From positions 4,686,001 to 4,750,000 of the forward strand of contig NZ_OY769915.1 of NCBI RefSeq assembly GCF_963669205.1: a DNA stretch of 64,000 nucleotides, in the 5' to 3' direction. Within the stretch, counting starts at the first letter, position 1; every line of letters starts with the position of its first letter. Under the pieces are notes generated by a model. It searched no databases and was not told the origin of the DNA. It was given only the letters and a program-made list of their open reading frames with translations. Origin of the DNA: an uncultured Roseibium sp. (lineage in GTDB: Bacteria; Pseudomonadota; Alphaproteobacteria; Rhizobiales; Stappiaceae). Below, piece by piece: positions 1 through 8,562 of the stretch. The translations under genes were made by a program, and so were the position numbers.

Positions 1-1245
1 CACCAGAAGATCGTCCTGGGGCGGGAGTGCGAATTGCAGATTGACGACTTCGACAAGGTCACCTCGATTTTCGTCGAAACCGACGGCCGAGCGCACCAGC
101 ACCGCGATACGGTCGAGCGTTTCCTGCGGGCGCGGCGTATAGACCGAGCTGCCGTTCCCGTCGGGCTCGTAGGTGCCGTCGACCAGAACCGCCACGGACA
201 ACCGCCTGACCTGCCCGGCCTCCACGACCTCGGTCCGTGTCGAGCGCGAAATCTCGTAGTTGACGACCTCCTCGGTAAGGGAAGCCGTGTCGCGCCCGTC
301 ATCCTCCTGCGGCACCTGCGCGTTCGGAAGCTGGTTCCCGGCTGTCACCTGCCCGTTGCGTCCGATGGAGGACGTCGCCTCTTCCTTGGTCTGCGTCGAC
401 CGCACGACCTGCCCCTCCGGATCGAAGGTTTCCGTTGTTTCGGTGAGCCGGTTGAAGTCGACCTCCGCGTTGACGCGCACACGTGCCCGCCCGGGGCCGA
501 CAATCGAATTCAGAATTTCCTCGACCTGGTTGCGCAAGCGGCCTTCGATGGCAACCGTCCGCTCCTGAAGCGACGTGGACACCATGTCCTCATCGCTGGC
601 GCCGGCACCGGACGCGAGCAGTCTGCCGCTTTCATCGACGATCGAAACCCGGTCCGGATCCAGACCGTCCACGGCCGTTGCAACGAGGTGCTGAACCGCT
701 CGGATCTCACCCGGGCCAAGCGCACCGCGCACATTCAACACGATCGATGCGGAAGGCGGGCGGCGGTCCCGCTGAAACAGCTGGCGCTCGGGGATCACCA
801 GGTGAACGCGCGCCGCCTTGATCCGGTCCAGCGATCCGATCGTCCGCGAAAGCTCGCCTTCCATCGCCCTCAGATGATTGATGTTCTGAACGAAGCTCGT
901 TGCGCCGAGCGTGTCGCTCCGGTCGAAGATCTCATAGCCGATGGAACCGCCGGTCGGCAGACCTTCGGCGGCAAGCTGCATCCGCAGCCGTGCGACCTGA
1001 TCCTTCGCAACGAGAATGGTGGCACCCTGGCGGGTGAGCTGAAACTGGACGCCCTGGCTCTCGAGCTGACTGACGATCGCAGCGGAATCCTCAAGGGTCA
1101 GTTCGTTGTAGAGCGTGGTCATTTGCGGCGCGGTCACGCGAAGGATGATAAAGGCGAACACGCCCACGAGGATGGCCGCAACGGCTCCCATGGCGGCAAT
1201 CCGCGCCGGACCCAATGTCTTTATGAATTCAACTATGCCGTTCAC
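1..1245 (-). CDS. fliF: Flagellar M-ring protein FliF (C-terminus outside window)
   Basis: FliF forms the MS ring of the flagellar basal body in the inner membrane. Translating the minus strand from a GTG at 1245 gives 415 residues without a stop up to base 1. A membrane segment lies at about residues 14-36. It is followed by the YscJ/FliF ring-building region (SIGYEIFDRSD, NINHLRAMEGELSRTI, ARVHLVIPERQLF) and the FliF C-terminal periplasmic domain (VGPGRARVNAEVDFN). FliF proteins are usually about 550 aa, so the second membrane segment and the FliG-binding tail are off the window. The GTG start is chosen because it precedes the membrane segment; its ribosome site is weak. A CtrA-type box lies about 100 bp upstream. 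A long plus-strand open frame here is its antisense shadow. Confidence 0.93.
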   Translation of the reverse strand, partial: MNGIVEFIKTLGPARIAAMGAVAAILVGVFAFIILRVTAPQMTTLYNELTLEDSAAIVSQLESQGVQFQLTRQGATILVAKDQVARLRMQLAAEGLPTGGSIGYEIFDRSDTLGATSFVQNINHLRAMEGELSRTIGSLDRIKAARVHLVIPERQLFQRDRRPPSASIVLNVRGALGPGEIRAVQHLVATAVDGLDPDRVSIVDESGRLLASGAGASDEDMVSTSLQERTVAIEGRLRNQVEEILNSIVGPGRARVRVNAEVDFNRLTETTETFDPEGQVVRSTQTKEEATSSIGRNGQVTAGNQLPNAQVPQEDDGRDTASLTEEVVNYEISRSTRTEVVEAGQVRRLSVAVLVDGTYEPDGNGSSVYTPRPQETLDRIAVLVRSAVGFDENRGDLVEVVNLQFALPPQDDLLV

Positions 1246-1342
1246 GAATGCCCGCCCGCATCTGAAACATGTCCAAGCCGTTATTGTTGGAGTCGGCTCG
1301 ACACGCCACACCCTCGATGGGCAAAATTTGCCGCCCAGACGG

Positions 1343-1357
1343 TTAACAACTGGTTAA
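1343..1357. promoter_or_regulatory. CtrA-type box upstream of fliF
   Basis: TTAA (1343-1346), a 7-base spacer and TTAA (1354-1357) match the CtrA consensus TTAA-N7-TTAA exactly. It lies about 98 bp upstream of the fliF start. CtrA control of early flagellar genes is established in Caulobacter and relatives; function here is inferred. Confidence 0.65.
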
Positions 1358-1485
1358 CGGTATCAGGCCCAATTTGGCTAAACGGCGATTTTCCGGGATT
1401 TCTGGATTTGCAAAACGCGAGCGAGGTGGGGAAAAAATGCCCACTTCATTAACTTTTGGATAAACCCGGGATCAGGCAGGGCAAA

Positions 1486-1510
1486 TAAAAAAGGCCGGAA
1501 TGACCGACCT
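1486..1510 (-). terminator. Intrinsic terminator of sciP
   Basis: Read leftward, AGGTCGG-TCATT-CCGGCCT forms a 7-bp stem with one G-U pair, followed directly by a run of six T (1487-1492). It sits 48 bp past the sciP stop, so it would separate sciP from fliF, the next leftward gene. Confidence 0.75.
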
Positions 1511-1557
1511 CTTCAATCGAGCCGCGACACGGCCCGTATTTCGCTGATTTCAGAGGC

Positions 1558-1833
1558 TCAGCCCCGGTATTGCTGGATGCGCGTGGCGCGCAGACCCGCA
1601 AGTCCATGCTTTTCGATGGAACTCTGCCAGGAGAGGAATTCCTCCACCGTCAGGGTATATCTCTGGCACGCCTCTTCGAGGGACAGTAGTCCTCCGCGAA
1701 CTGCGGCGACAACTTCGGCCTTGCGACGAATAACCCAACGCTTCGTCGATGTTGGCGGCAGATCCGCAATTGTAAGCGGACTACCATCGGGGCCGATGAC
1801 ATATTTTACACGCGAACGAATTTGTTCGGTCAT
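1558..1833 (-). CDS. sciP: CtrA inhibitor SciP (DUF1153)
   Basis: This 91-aa protein matches the conserved alphaproteobacterial DUF1153/SciP family along its length (KYVIGPDGSPLTIADLPP, RRKAEVVAAVRGGLLSLEEA, YTLTVEEFLSWQ, GLRATRIQQY). SciP is a small helix-turn-helix protein that antagonises CtrA-dependent transcription in the Caulobacter cell cycle. The ATG at 1833 opens the conserved N-terminus MTEQ. It is a single-gene unit between a CtrA-like half-conserved site upstream and a terminator downstream, and sits among flagellar genes that CtrA controls. That arrangement suits a feedback role, which is inferred. Confidence 0.92.
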   Translation of the reverse strand: MTEQIRSRVKYVIGPDGSPLTIADLPPTSTKRWVIRRKAEVVAAVRGGLLSLEEACQRYTLTVEEFLSWQSSIEKHGLAGLRATRIQQYRG

Positions 1834-2209
1834 TGTACTCTCACACTAACCATGACCAAGGTGAGATGAGACTACAAGACGACGCTTAACAAACGCCTAA
1901 AGCAAAATTGTGTTTTTATTAACTATAAAATCTAAATTTAGTGAATGATATTTAGGAAGTCGCAAAGAAAAAATCTAGAGTTATTAACTGTATTGCATGG
2001 TTCTGTTAACCATGAATTCCCGCATGTGCATTTTGCGAGGCAGATCGAAGGAAATGCAAAGCGCAGAGTTGGTGCAAGAGGGGCGCGGCCCGGAAAAAAT
2101 ATGCTCACACTCACCGGTTTTCCGGCGAAACGGCAGATCAGGCCGGAAAAACCGGCCGATTTTCCTGAAAAAACGCTCCAACCGGACAGAAATCCGGCTT
2201 GGGGCAGCG
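1834..2209. other. Intergenic region sciP-flgD
   Basis: 376 bases without a convincing gene. The left part is AT-rich and holds the sciP promoter region and the CtrA-like box. Near the flgD end, GGCCGG-AAAAA-CCGGCC (2141-2157) is a 6-bp perfect stem that may end flgD transcription, though neither strand has a good T tract after it. Confidence 0.5.
1886..1900. promoter_or_regulatory. CtrA-like box upstream of sciP
   Basis: TTAA-N7-CTAA (one mismatch from TTAA-N7-TTAA) lies 53 bp upstream of the sciP start, inside an AT-rich stretch that contrasts with the GC-rich genes. It would fit CtrA activation of its own antagonist. Confidence 0.45.
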
Positions 2210-2869
2210 TCAGGAGGGAGCAGAGACGGATGTCACCGAGGAGATGGGAACGCTCTGACCGCCCACATTCAGAACGACTTCCGATCCGGAGAGGTCGACG
2301 CTGTCGACGATGCCCTTCGTCTCTGTCCTGACGGTTTCCCGGTTGCTGGCGGCATCCCGTACATCGAACGAGATCGTGTAAAGACCATCGGGGGCTTCGC
2401 CGCCGGCGGACAGCTGACCGTTCCACGTGACGGTTCCCGAACCTGCCTTGAGATCCGCATCGCCGGTGTAGACGACCACTCCGCTTGAATTGCGGACTTC
2501 GTAGGTTCCTGTCGCATCTTCGCTCACGTCATAGGTCCAGGTCGCCTGGCCGCCGGACAGCGTGGTGGTGGATGCGTCGGCCGTCACCTCGTTGCCGATA
2601 TAGCCGACATAGCTCATGCTCATGTTGCTACCGAGCATGGCGATGATCTCTTCGAGGTTCTTGTTCTGCTGGATCGACTGTTCGACATTCGAATATTGCA
2701 CCAGCTGGCTTGTGTATTCAGCCGAGTCCATCGGATCGAGGGGATCCTGGTTCTGGATCTGCGTGGTAAGAATGCTCAGGAACAGCTCATAGTTGGCCAT
2801 CAGCCCCGACTGGCTGGCCGTGCTGGTGCTCTGAGAAGTGCCAGTCGTACTGGAAGAAACGGTTGTCAC
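2210..2869 (-). CDS. flgD: Flagellar hook assembly scaffold FlgD
   Basis: FlgD caps the growing hook and guides polymerisation of FlgE. The 219-aa product has the FlgD N-terminal region (YELFLSILTTQIQNQDPLDPMDSAEYTSQLVQYSNVEQ split over residues 27-65) and the FlgD Ig/FlgD-Tudor type C-terminal part (GTYEVRNSSG, APDGLYTISFDVRD). The ATG at 2869 precedes a Ser/Thr-rich start typical of exported axial proteins. It follows fliK by 34 bp on the same strand, as expected because FlgD and FliK act together in hook assembly and hook-length control. Confidence 0.95.
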   Translation of the reverse strand: MTTVSSSTTGTSQSTSTASQSGLMANYELFLSILTTQIQNQDPLDPMDSAEYTSQLVQYSNVEQSIQQNKNLEEIIAMLGSNMSMSYVGYIGNEVTADASTTTLSGGQATWTYDVSEDATGTYEVRNSSGVVVYTGDADLKAGSGTVTWNGQLSAGGEAPDGLYTISFDVRDAASNRETVRTETKGIVDSVDLSGSEVVLNVGGQSVPISSVTSVSAPS

Positions 2870-2903
2870 GCTATGCTCCTTGGATGACCCGTCATCCCGT
2901 TCG

Positions 2904-4961
2904 TCATATCTTCACGTCGAGGCCGCCGCGGCTCTCGGCAAGTGTCAGCCGGATGATCTCTTCGGTCTCCGGATCCAGGTCTTCGCCCTCCGAACCGCCC
3001 GCGCCGTCCGCTACGGGTGCACCCTGGTCGCCCTGGCCGTCACCGGATGCAAAGCCCCGTCCACCGTCCTGTTTCAGTGAGAACTGAAGGTTCTCGGAAT
3101 TCGTGCTGAGCCCGGCAGCTTCCAGGGCCCGCTCAAGGCTGCGCTGGTCGCGCAGGAACATGTCCAGGGTCTCCGGACGCTCCACGATGAGATGCGCCTG
3201 TACACCGCCGTCGGCGCCGACGCGCATGCTGACGTCAACGCGGCCAAGTTCCGGAGGATCGAACCGCATCTGGAAGCGGGTCTGACCATTCTTGAGATGT
3301 CTGGCAATCTCCGCGGCGACCTGCGTCGCCACCTGTCCCGACTGGGCCTGACTTGGGGTCTGCAGGCTCTCGTTCCTGACGGCACCATGCGTCTCGCCAC
3401 CGCGCACGGTTGCGGCGAAATCACCCGTCGTTGTGAATTCAACCGGCTTGGTGAGGGGGTCCGGGTCGTCAACGGGAGCCTGGATTGCCAGCGCGGTGGC
3501 GGCCAGCGGACCGGCCGCCGGACGTGCATCGGCAACATTCGCTCCGGTCTGCGGCGTGGAATTCGCTTCACCGTGAGGCACACGCCCCGGCAACTGGTTG
3601 TCCGGACCGGCTGCCTGCTGCGGCGCCTTGTTGTCCTTCACTCCGGTTTCCGTTTTCAGGGAGACGGGCTCGACCCCTTCGGGCATCGCTTCGGCAGAAG
3701 GGTCATTTGCAACTTGTGTCGTCAAAGGACCGGAACCGGCGTTCTGCGGTTCTTGCCTTGCAACCTGTATCAGCGGAACCGCTTCGGGCCGGTTGACTGG
3801 ACGTTCGCCTGCGGCTGCGGGCAGCGGATCAGAACCGGCCACCGGTGCGTCACTGACGGGTTGCGCCACGCTTGTTCCTGCCCCGGGCAGAGTGCGTGCC
3901 TGCACGGGCGTCTGGACAGGAACCGCAGGCGTCGGCACACCGCCAGCGACTGGTGCGCTGGAAGCGGCAAGGATTGGTGTCTTGCCGTCAGCCAGTGCGG
4001 AAACTGCGGCAGTCTGTGGCGGCAGAACGACGTCTGCTACCCTTGGCAAGGCAGGAACCGGTGCGCGCAACTCGCTCGGCAGTTCGCTCTGCCACCTGCG
4101 TCCATTGGCAAGCACTTGAGCCGCCGGCTGCGCGGCCGCGCTCGGCAGTGCAACCTGGGCAGGTCTTTGCCCGGGCACAGCGGCTGCATCTTGCGCCGGT
4201 CTCTGCGCTGCCTCTGCAGGCCGCGGCGCATTCGACGGCGCATTCTCTTCTGGCGCAGTGGCTTCCGGCACAAGGATCGGGGAGGTCTGCGACACGGGAA
4301 CCGGATTTGCAACAGGCTGCGTTCCAGGTGCCGTGACAGCGGTCTGCGTAGGTGCTGCCGGTCCGTTTTGCAGACCGCCTGCCTGCGCGCCTGGGCCGGA
4401 TTGCGCTGGCTGAACAGGCGGCAGTGGCTGCAAGGGAATATTGACCGGCCGGGCCTGCCGCTCATCGGCAAGCCTTTCAGGCGGCCCTGCCGGGAGCGGT
4501 TGAGATTGCGCCGTCTGTACCGGCGGCTGGCCCGGAACCTCCGGCACGCTCGACGGCCCCGTTTCCGGCGCACGCGCCGCGCTGTGCCCGGGAGGAAGCG
4601 GCGCCCCCGGCAAGGGAGCAGCAGCTCCCAAGGGTACCGGCGCACCACCTTCACCATCTGCATCGGGAACCGGGAGCGGCGCCGGAGCCGCCGGCCCCGC
4701 CGCTTCCGGCGTATCGCCTCCGGCTGCAGGGTCGAACCCGGCCGCACCCGGATTGAAGAGCGCGGCAAAGGCGGGAGGAAATTCGCCACCGGCAAATCCG
4801 GTGCCGTCCGGCATACCGGGCGCACCGTTCGTGGCGACGTCCGAAAACGCGGTCAGCTCTGTTTCGAAATCAGATGTCCCGACGGGACCGCCAACCGGTT
4901 TACCCAAACCCGGAAGCGCACCCGTACCGGCGGCCATGGCCCCGGCAGATACATCGGTCAT
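2904..4961 (-). CDS. fliK: Flagellar hook-length control protein FliK
   Basis: FliK measures hook length and triggers the export switch at FlhB. The C-terminal Flg_hook domain is clear (VAAEIARHLKNGQTRFQMRF, DPPELGRVDVSMRV, FLRDQRSLERALEAAGL), and is preceded by several hundred residues rich in Pro, Ala, Gln and Val, the usual low-complexity ruler. The start is uncertain: ATGs at 4961, 4997, 5018 and 5093 are all in frame and none has a strong ribosome site. I use 4961 (MTDVSAG), giving 685 aa. The open frame continues to 5450, but that part runs antisense to the mnmA leader and start and is unlikely to be coding. flgD follows. Confidence 0.88.
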   Translation of the reverse strand: MTDVSAGAMAAGTGALPGLGKPVGGPVGTSDFETELTAFSDVATNGAPGMPDGTGFAGGEFPPAFAALFNPGAAGFDPAAGGDTPEAAGPAAPAPLPVPDADGEGGAPVPLGAAAPLPGAPLPPGHSAARAPETGPSSVPEVPGQPPVQTAQSQPLPAGPPERLADERQARPVNIPLQPLPPVQPAQSGPGAQAGGLQNGPAAPTQTAVTAPGTQPVANPVPVSQTSPILVPEATAPEENAPSNAPRPAEAAQRPAQDAAAVPGQRPAQVALPSAAAQPAAQVLANGRRWQSELPSELRAPVPALPRVADVVLPPQTAAVSALADGKTPILAASSAPVAGGVPTPAVPVQTPVQARTLPGAGTSVAQPVSDAPVAGSDPLPAAAGERPVNRPEAVPLIQVARQEPQNAGSGPLTTQVANDPSAEAMPEGVEPVSLKTETGVKDNKAPQQAAGPDNQLPGRVPHGEANSTPQTGANVADARPAAGPLAATALAIQAPVDDPDPLTKPVEFTTTGDFAATVRGGETHGAVRNESLQTPSQAQSGQVATQVAAEIARHLKNGQTRFQMRFDPPELGRVDVSMRVGADGGVQAHLIVERPETLDMFLRDQRSLERALEAAGLSTNSENLQFSLKQDGGRGFASGDGQGDQGAPVADGAGGSEGEDLDPETEEIIRLTLAESRGGLDVKI

Positions 4962-5105
4962 CAGTCCAAATGGCAGCAAAGTCGCCCCCGAAGTCATCGC
5001 CCTGCAAGAAGGGCACATTGCGTCACCGCTTACAAAGCAAGCCGCAGGCCAAGTCGGAAGGCAGGGTAACTCATTGAAAAATATGAATCTCATCGACAGC
5101 GAATG

Positions 5106-5148
5106 GCCGGATCCACGGCTACTGGTCGGCAAGACTTGCCGATCCGGC
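5106..5148. repeat. Nested palindrome upstream of fliK/mnmA
   Basis: Outer arms GCCGGATC (5106-5113) and GATCCGGC (5141-5148) enclose an almost uninterrupted palindrome TCGGCAAG-A-CTTGCCGA (5126-5142). It lies between the divergent fliK and mnmA starts, just upstream of the mnmA promoter. Regulatory role unknown. Confidence 0.5.
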
Positions 5149-5177
5149 AAAGCATGCCTGCCGCGCGCTGCCTGCAA

Positions 5178-5206
5178 TTGGCATCGCATGATCCTATCTG
5201 TATAGT
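5178..5206 (+). promoter_or_regulatory. Promoter of mnmA
   Basis: TTGGCA (5178-5183), a 17-base spacer and TATAGT (5201-5206) form a near-ideal housekeeping promoter directed at mnmA, giving a leader of about 110 nt. Confidence 0.65.
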
Positions 5207-5319
5207 GCCGCCAAATTTGCAATGGCCTTGATCTGGCGCGCAGGGATCCTGAAGACGCGATCGGCGACATTGGACAAAGGTTCGCCACCACAAGGCCGAC
5301 GCTTCTGGAAGTGTTGAAA

Positions 5320-6498
5320 ATGGGAAACAGTCTTGATCTGCCCGGTCGTCCGGAGGATACGCGCGTCGTTGTCGCCATGTCGGGCGGCGTCGACAGCTCC
5401 GTTGTCGCCGCGCTCATGAAAGCGGAAGGGTATGACGTCATCGGCGTCACCCTGCAGCTCTACGATCACGGCGCTGCGGTCGCCAAGGCCAAGTCGTGCT
5501 GCGCCGGCGTCGACATCCACGATGCGCGCCGCGCCGCGGAGAAAATCGGCATCCCGCATTACGTGCTGGATTACGAAAGTCGTTTCAAGGAACAGGTCAT
5601 GGACCGGTTCGCCGACAGCTATATTGCCGGCGAAACCCCCATCCCTTGCGTGTCCTGCAACCAGACCGTCAAGTTTACCGATCTCCTGAAAACCGCGCGG
5701 GACCTGGGCGCAGACGCCCTCGCGACGGGCCACTATGTGCGCTCGGCGCAGAAGGGCAACAAGCGCGCGCTCTTCCGGCCGGCCGATCTCGACCGGGACC
5801 AGAGCTATTTCCTGTTCGCGACCACGCAGGAGCAGCTTGATTTCATCCGCTTCCCGCTCGGCGGCATGCCCAAGTCGAAGGTGCGCGAGCTTGCCGCTGA
5901 GTTCGGCCTGTCGGTCGCTGCCAAGCCCGACAGCCAGGACATCTGCTTCGTTCCCAATGGCGACTATGCCGAAGTAATCCGCAAGCTGCGGCCCAATGCG
6001 GCCGAACCGGGCGAGATCGTGCATATGGACGGGCGCAGGCTCGGCACCCATGACGGCATCATTCATTTCACCATCGGTCAGCGCCGCGGCATCGGCGTTG
6101 CAACGGGCGAACCGCTTTACGTTGTCCGCCTGGACGCCGACAGCCGCCAGGTGATTGTCGGCCCGCGCGAGGCGCTGGCAACCCGGACGATCCTCCTGCG
6201 CGAAATGAACTGGATCGGCGACCAGCCGCTCGATGAAGGCGACGCTGTCGAGCTCTTCGCCAAGGTCCGCTCCACGCGGCCGCCCGCTCCGGCAACCCTG
6301 CGTCTTTTGGGCGGCAAGGGCTTTGTCGAACTGGCAAACGGGGAAACCGGCGTCGCACCCGGCCAGGCCTGTGTCTTCTTCGACAGCGACGACGACACCG
6401 CCCGGGTGCTGGGGGGAGGATGGATCGACAAGACCGAGCGATCCGTCGCGGCACCTGCTGATTTTCCACAAGCCGAAGCCCCGGTTTCCGCGGCTTGA
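5320..6498 (+). CDS. mnmA: tRNA 2-thiouridylase MnmA
   Basis: MnmA adds sulfur to U34 of tRNA-Lys, -Glu and -Gln, using ATP and persulfide sulfur. The 392-aa product has the N-type ATP pyrophosphatase P-loop SGGVDSS at residues 21-27, the nucleophile loop PCVSCNQTVKF near 110 and the second catalytic cysteine in DICFVPNGDY near 209. Length is normal. ATG 5320 is preferred over the GTG at 5311 because GGAAG sits 8 bases upstream of it. It is a single gene with its own promoter, followed by a stem-loop and the tRNA-Met promoter. Confidence 0.96.
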   Translation: MGNSLDLPGRPEDTRVVVAMSGGVDSSVVAALMKAEGYDVIGVTLQLYDHGAAVAKAKSCCAGVDIHDARRAAEKIGIPHYVLDYESRFKEQVMDRFADSYIAGETPIPCVSCNQTVKFTDLLKTARDLGADALATGHYVRSAQKGNKRALFRPADLDRDQSYFLFATTQEQLDFIRFPLGGMPKSKVRELAAEFGLSVAAKPDSQDICFVPNGDYAEVIRKLRPNAAEPGEIVHMDGRRLGTHDGIIHFTIGQRRGIGVATGEPLYVVRLDADSRQVIVGPREALATRTILLREMNWIGDQPLDEGDAVELFAKVRSTRPPAPATLRLLGGKGFVELANGETGVAPGQACVFFDSDDDTARVLGGGWIDKTERSVAAPADFPQAEAPVSAA

Positions 6499-6516
6499 AG
6501 CATGAAAAAAACGTTT

Positions 6517-6554
6517 GCGGTCAGGCGCTCATTCTGCGCTTGACGCCTGCCCGC
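6517..6554 (+). terminator. Stem-loop after mnmA
   Basis: GCGGTCAGGCG (6517-6527) pairs with CGCCTGCCCGC (6544-6554) with one mismatch, 18 bases after the mnmA stop. No T run follows and the right arm overlaps the tRNA promoter, so it is a weak terminator candidate. Confidence 0.35.
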
Positions 6555-6568
6555 AGCCTCACTATAAG
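6540..6568 (+). promoter_or_regulatory. Promoter of tRNA-Met
   Basis: TTGACG (6540-6545), 17-base spacer, TATAAG (6563-6568), placed about 45 bases before the mature tRNA 5' end. Spacing and boxes fit a strong housekeeping promoter. Confidence 0.7.
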
Positions 6569-6613
6569 CACCCCACGTCGCGCCGGCCTCAACCGACGCC
6601 CGCGCGCCCGGAT

Positions 6614-6690
6614 GGCGGAGTAGCTCAGGTGGTTAGAGCAGCGGAATCATAATCCGCGTGTCGGGGGTTCAAGTCCCTCCTCCGCTACCA
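6614..6690 (+). tRNA. tRNA-Met (anticodon CAT)
   Basis: The 77-nt cloverleaf is complete. The acceptor GGCGGAG pairs with CTCCGCT (G1-U72 wobble), the anticodon stem GCGGA/TCCGC encloses loop ATCATAA, the T loop is TTCAAGT, and CCA is encoded. The sequence is of the alphaproteobacterial elongator Met type; an Ile2 (CAT, lysidine-modified) identity cannot be excluded by eye. Its last 13 bases are the left core of the integrated element and are repeated at 22615-22627, so integration leaves the tRNA intact. Confidence 0.93.
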
Positions 6691-8287
6691 ACATTCCCCC
6701 CAACTTGTTGTCATTTAAGCCGGATACGTTCTTGGTTGCATCGACGAGAAGACCGACAGCTCCGAAGACCTGCACATCTGTGCCTGTGTCAGTCGGTGTA
6801 ACAACGACCTTCTGGACCAACTTCCGGGCAGCTTCCGCTGCTTCACGGTTCTCATCGGTGATCTGGATATGAAACGTCTGCAAAAGCTCCTCGATGTGGC
6901 TTGCAAACTTTTTGATAGCTCCAGGGTGTACGGCAATGTTTTCAGGCAAAGGCGGTAATGCGAGGAATTCGGCTTCTGCTGCCTTGATCTCGGCCCCGAT
7001 TTCCGCAAGGCGCGGATTGGCGATCTCAGCACCAAACATGCCGGAATCGTAGTCGTCCCAGACGCGTTTTTCCTTTGCTCGTAAAATGGCGAGTTTCTTT
7101 TCCAGGATACGAGCCTTTTCAGCGGTATCCCCAGCCAACCGGATTCTTTCAGCGTTGTACGCTTTCACAACTTCGGCAATCAAATCAGGCTGTCTTAGAT
7201 GCTGCCTCAACCCTCCGAATGCCGCTTCAACAAGATCATCAAGATAGAACGCAGATCGATTGTCACAGGACCGGGACTCCTTCATTGTAGAGCACTGGAC
7301 CCTGATACGACCGTTAGATCTGTCTTTCATCGCCAGTCCACCACCACAACAGCCGCATTTCAACAAGCCTGACAGTAGAGTTTTGGCCCTTCGGAACTGC
7401 TCCGGGCGGGCCTCCCTATCCTGAGGGAACATGCTCTGCACCGCTTCGAAATCACTCATGGACACGATGGCTAGTTGCGGAACCTCAATACGAACGACCG
7501 CCTCATCTTTATTCGGACGAGAAATTCGTTTGCCGGTCTTCGGATGGCGCGTCATGGAGACCCGATTCCACTCTCGGACACCACTATAGATCGTATTCCG
7601 TAGGATTCCGTTTCTACGCGTCCTGGAGCCATTGAGCGTAGAAGCATTCCAGAGCTTCCCTCGCGGAGCCGGAATTCCTTCCGCATTCAAACTTGCGGCG
7701 ATATCTCTCGGTGATTTCCCTGCAAGGCGCTCCTTGAAAATTCGGCGCACAATGTCGGCCTCACCGCTAAGAAGCTCACCTCCTTCATCAGGCTCCAGAT
7801 CACCGTTTCTGCCAACAAGCCGATATCCGTAGGGCCTTCCGCCCGCGTTTTTGCCGGATCTCACCCTACCTTGTTGGCCGCGCTTAACGGCATGACCAGT
7901 GGATTCCAATTGGTTTCGCCCGACAATGGCGAGGATCGAAGCGGTATTTCGGTCGACTTTACCATGCGCAACTGAATGAAGCTCAATTCCGTAGAAAGCC
8001 AGCTGCTTAAAAATGAAGGACATATCCCCTTCGTCACGCGTGAGGCGATCTAGGTGGTCGACGAGCAGGTAGTCGGGCCTGTCGTGCTCTAAATCTCGCA
8101 AAAGCGACAGTACCCCGTTGCGGGTAACCAGCGAGGCACCAGACAATGCATGGTCCGAATACCGACGAACGACGGGAACGCCGATTGAATCAGCATAACG
8201 AGCGCAAGAAGCTTCTTGGTCTTCAATCGACCTGTCAGTCGAGTCCTCGTGAGAAAAACGCCCGTAGACAAATGCTCTTTTCGTCAA
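6647..8287 (-). CDS. Large serine recombinase (integrase) of the element
   Basis: This enzyme probably catalyses integration at, and excision from, the tRNA-Met gene. The order is a resolvase domain with catalytic serine in GRFSHED (about residues 8-14), catalytic arginines (DHLDRLTRDE), a recombinase domain (GRPYGYRLV), a zinc ribbon (LKCGCCGGGL with a second Cys pair further on) and a coiled-coil/C-terminal part. TTG 8287 is preferred because GGGAG lies 6 bases upstream; the frame opens at 8302. In the integrated state the last residues and the stop are read antisense from the tRNA 3' half. In the circle the same frame would cross the core and continue for 36 residues (see findings). A tRNA target is unusual for this class. 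Confidence 0.88.
   Translation of the reverse strand: MTKRAFVYGRFSHEDSTDRSIEDQEASCARYADSIGVPVVRRYSDHALSGASLVTRNGVLSLLRDLEHDRPDYLLVDHLDRLTRDEGDMSFIFKQLAFYGIELHSVAHGKVDRNTASILAIVGRNQLESTGHAVKRGQQGRVRSGKNAGGRPYGYRLVGRNGDLEPDEGGELLSGEADIVRRIFKERLAGKSPRDIAASLNAEGIPAPRGKLWNASTLNGSRTRRNGILRNTIYSGVREWNRVSMTRHPKTGKRISRPNKDEAVVRIEVPQLAIVSMSDFEAVQSMFPQDREARPEQFRRAKTLLSGLLKCGCCGGGLAMKDRSNGRIRVQCSTMKESRSCDNRSAFYLDDLVEAAFGGLRQHLRQPDLIAEVVKAYNAERIRLAGDTAEKARILEKKLAILRAKEKRVWDDYDSGMFGAEIANPRLAEIGAEIKAAEAEFLALPPLPENIAVHPGAIKKFASHIEELLQTFHIQITDENREAAEAARKLVQKVVVTPTDTGTDVQVFGAVGLLVDATKNVSGLNDNKLGGMLVAEEGLEPPTRGL
6678..6690. repeat. attL core of the integrated element
   Basis: TCCTCCGCTACCA, the 3' end of the tRNA-Met gene, recurs exactly and in direct orientation at 22615-22627. 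The bases on either side differ between the two copies. The recombinase gene abuts this copy. Confidence 0.85.
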
Positions 8288-8298
8288 TTCGCACTCCC

Positions 8299-8562
8299 TC
8301 AATTACCAACGTCTAGCTGGTGAAGCCGCGCAAGCGAGCGCCCAAATGCAGCAGCCAGTTCCGAAAGAGGAACGCCTGCCGGATGCATTTCTGGACACGT
8401 TGCTGCTGCACCACGACTTGAAACTTGCGTTCGGAGTTCCGCCGAAGAGTTTTGCAACATTGCAGATTTGCCACCGGCTACCGCAGCATTCTTTGGTGTG
8501 GGCTTTTCGAAGGCAATCTTCGTAGCCGCCCTGTGCTTATTAGATTTCACGTTTCCGCTCAT
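8299..8562 (-). CDS. Small basic protein upstream of recombinase
   Basis: An 87-aa Lys/Arg/Ala-rich product (start MSGNVKSNKH, ATG 8562) ends 11 bases before the recombinase start, so the two are probably co-transcribed. No family is recognised. By position and size it could be a recombination directionality factor or an accessory mobilisation protein, but no helix-turn-helix is obvious. It might also be a non-coding open frame. The leader between it and the relaxase stop (8563-8785) has no clear gene. Confidence 0.45.
   Translation of the reverse strand: MSGNVKSNKHRAATKIAFEKPTPKNAAVAGGKSAMLQNSSAELRTQVSSRGAAATCPEMHPAGVPLSELAAAFGRSLARLHQLDVGN

Noticed and set aside
34..1452. 472-codon plus-strand open frame
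   Set aside because: Antisense to fliF; the minus strand translates into a clear FliF protein, while this frame has no recognisable motif.
3192..5069. 625-codon plus-strand open frame over fliK
   Set aside because: Arg/Cys-rich shadow of the low-complexity fliK gene; the FliK C-terminal domain is clear on the other strand.
5194..6471. 425-codon minus-strand open frame over mnmA
   Set aside because: Shadow of mnmA, whose P-loop and catalytic cysteines are unmistakable on the plus strand.
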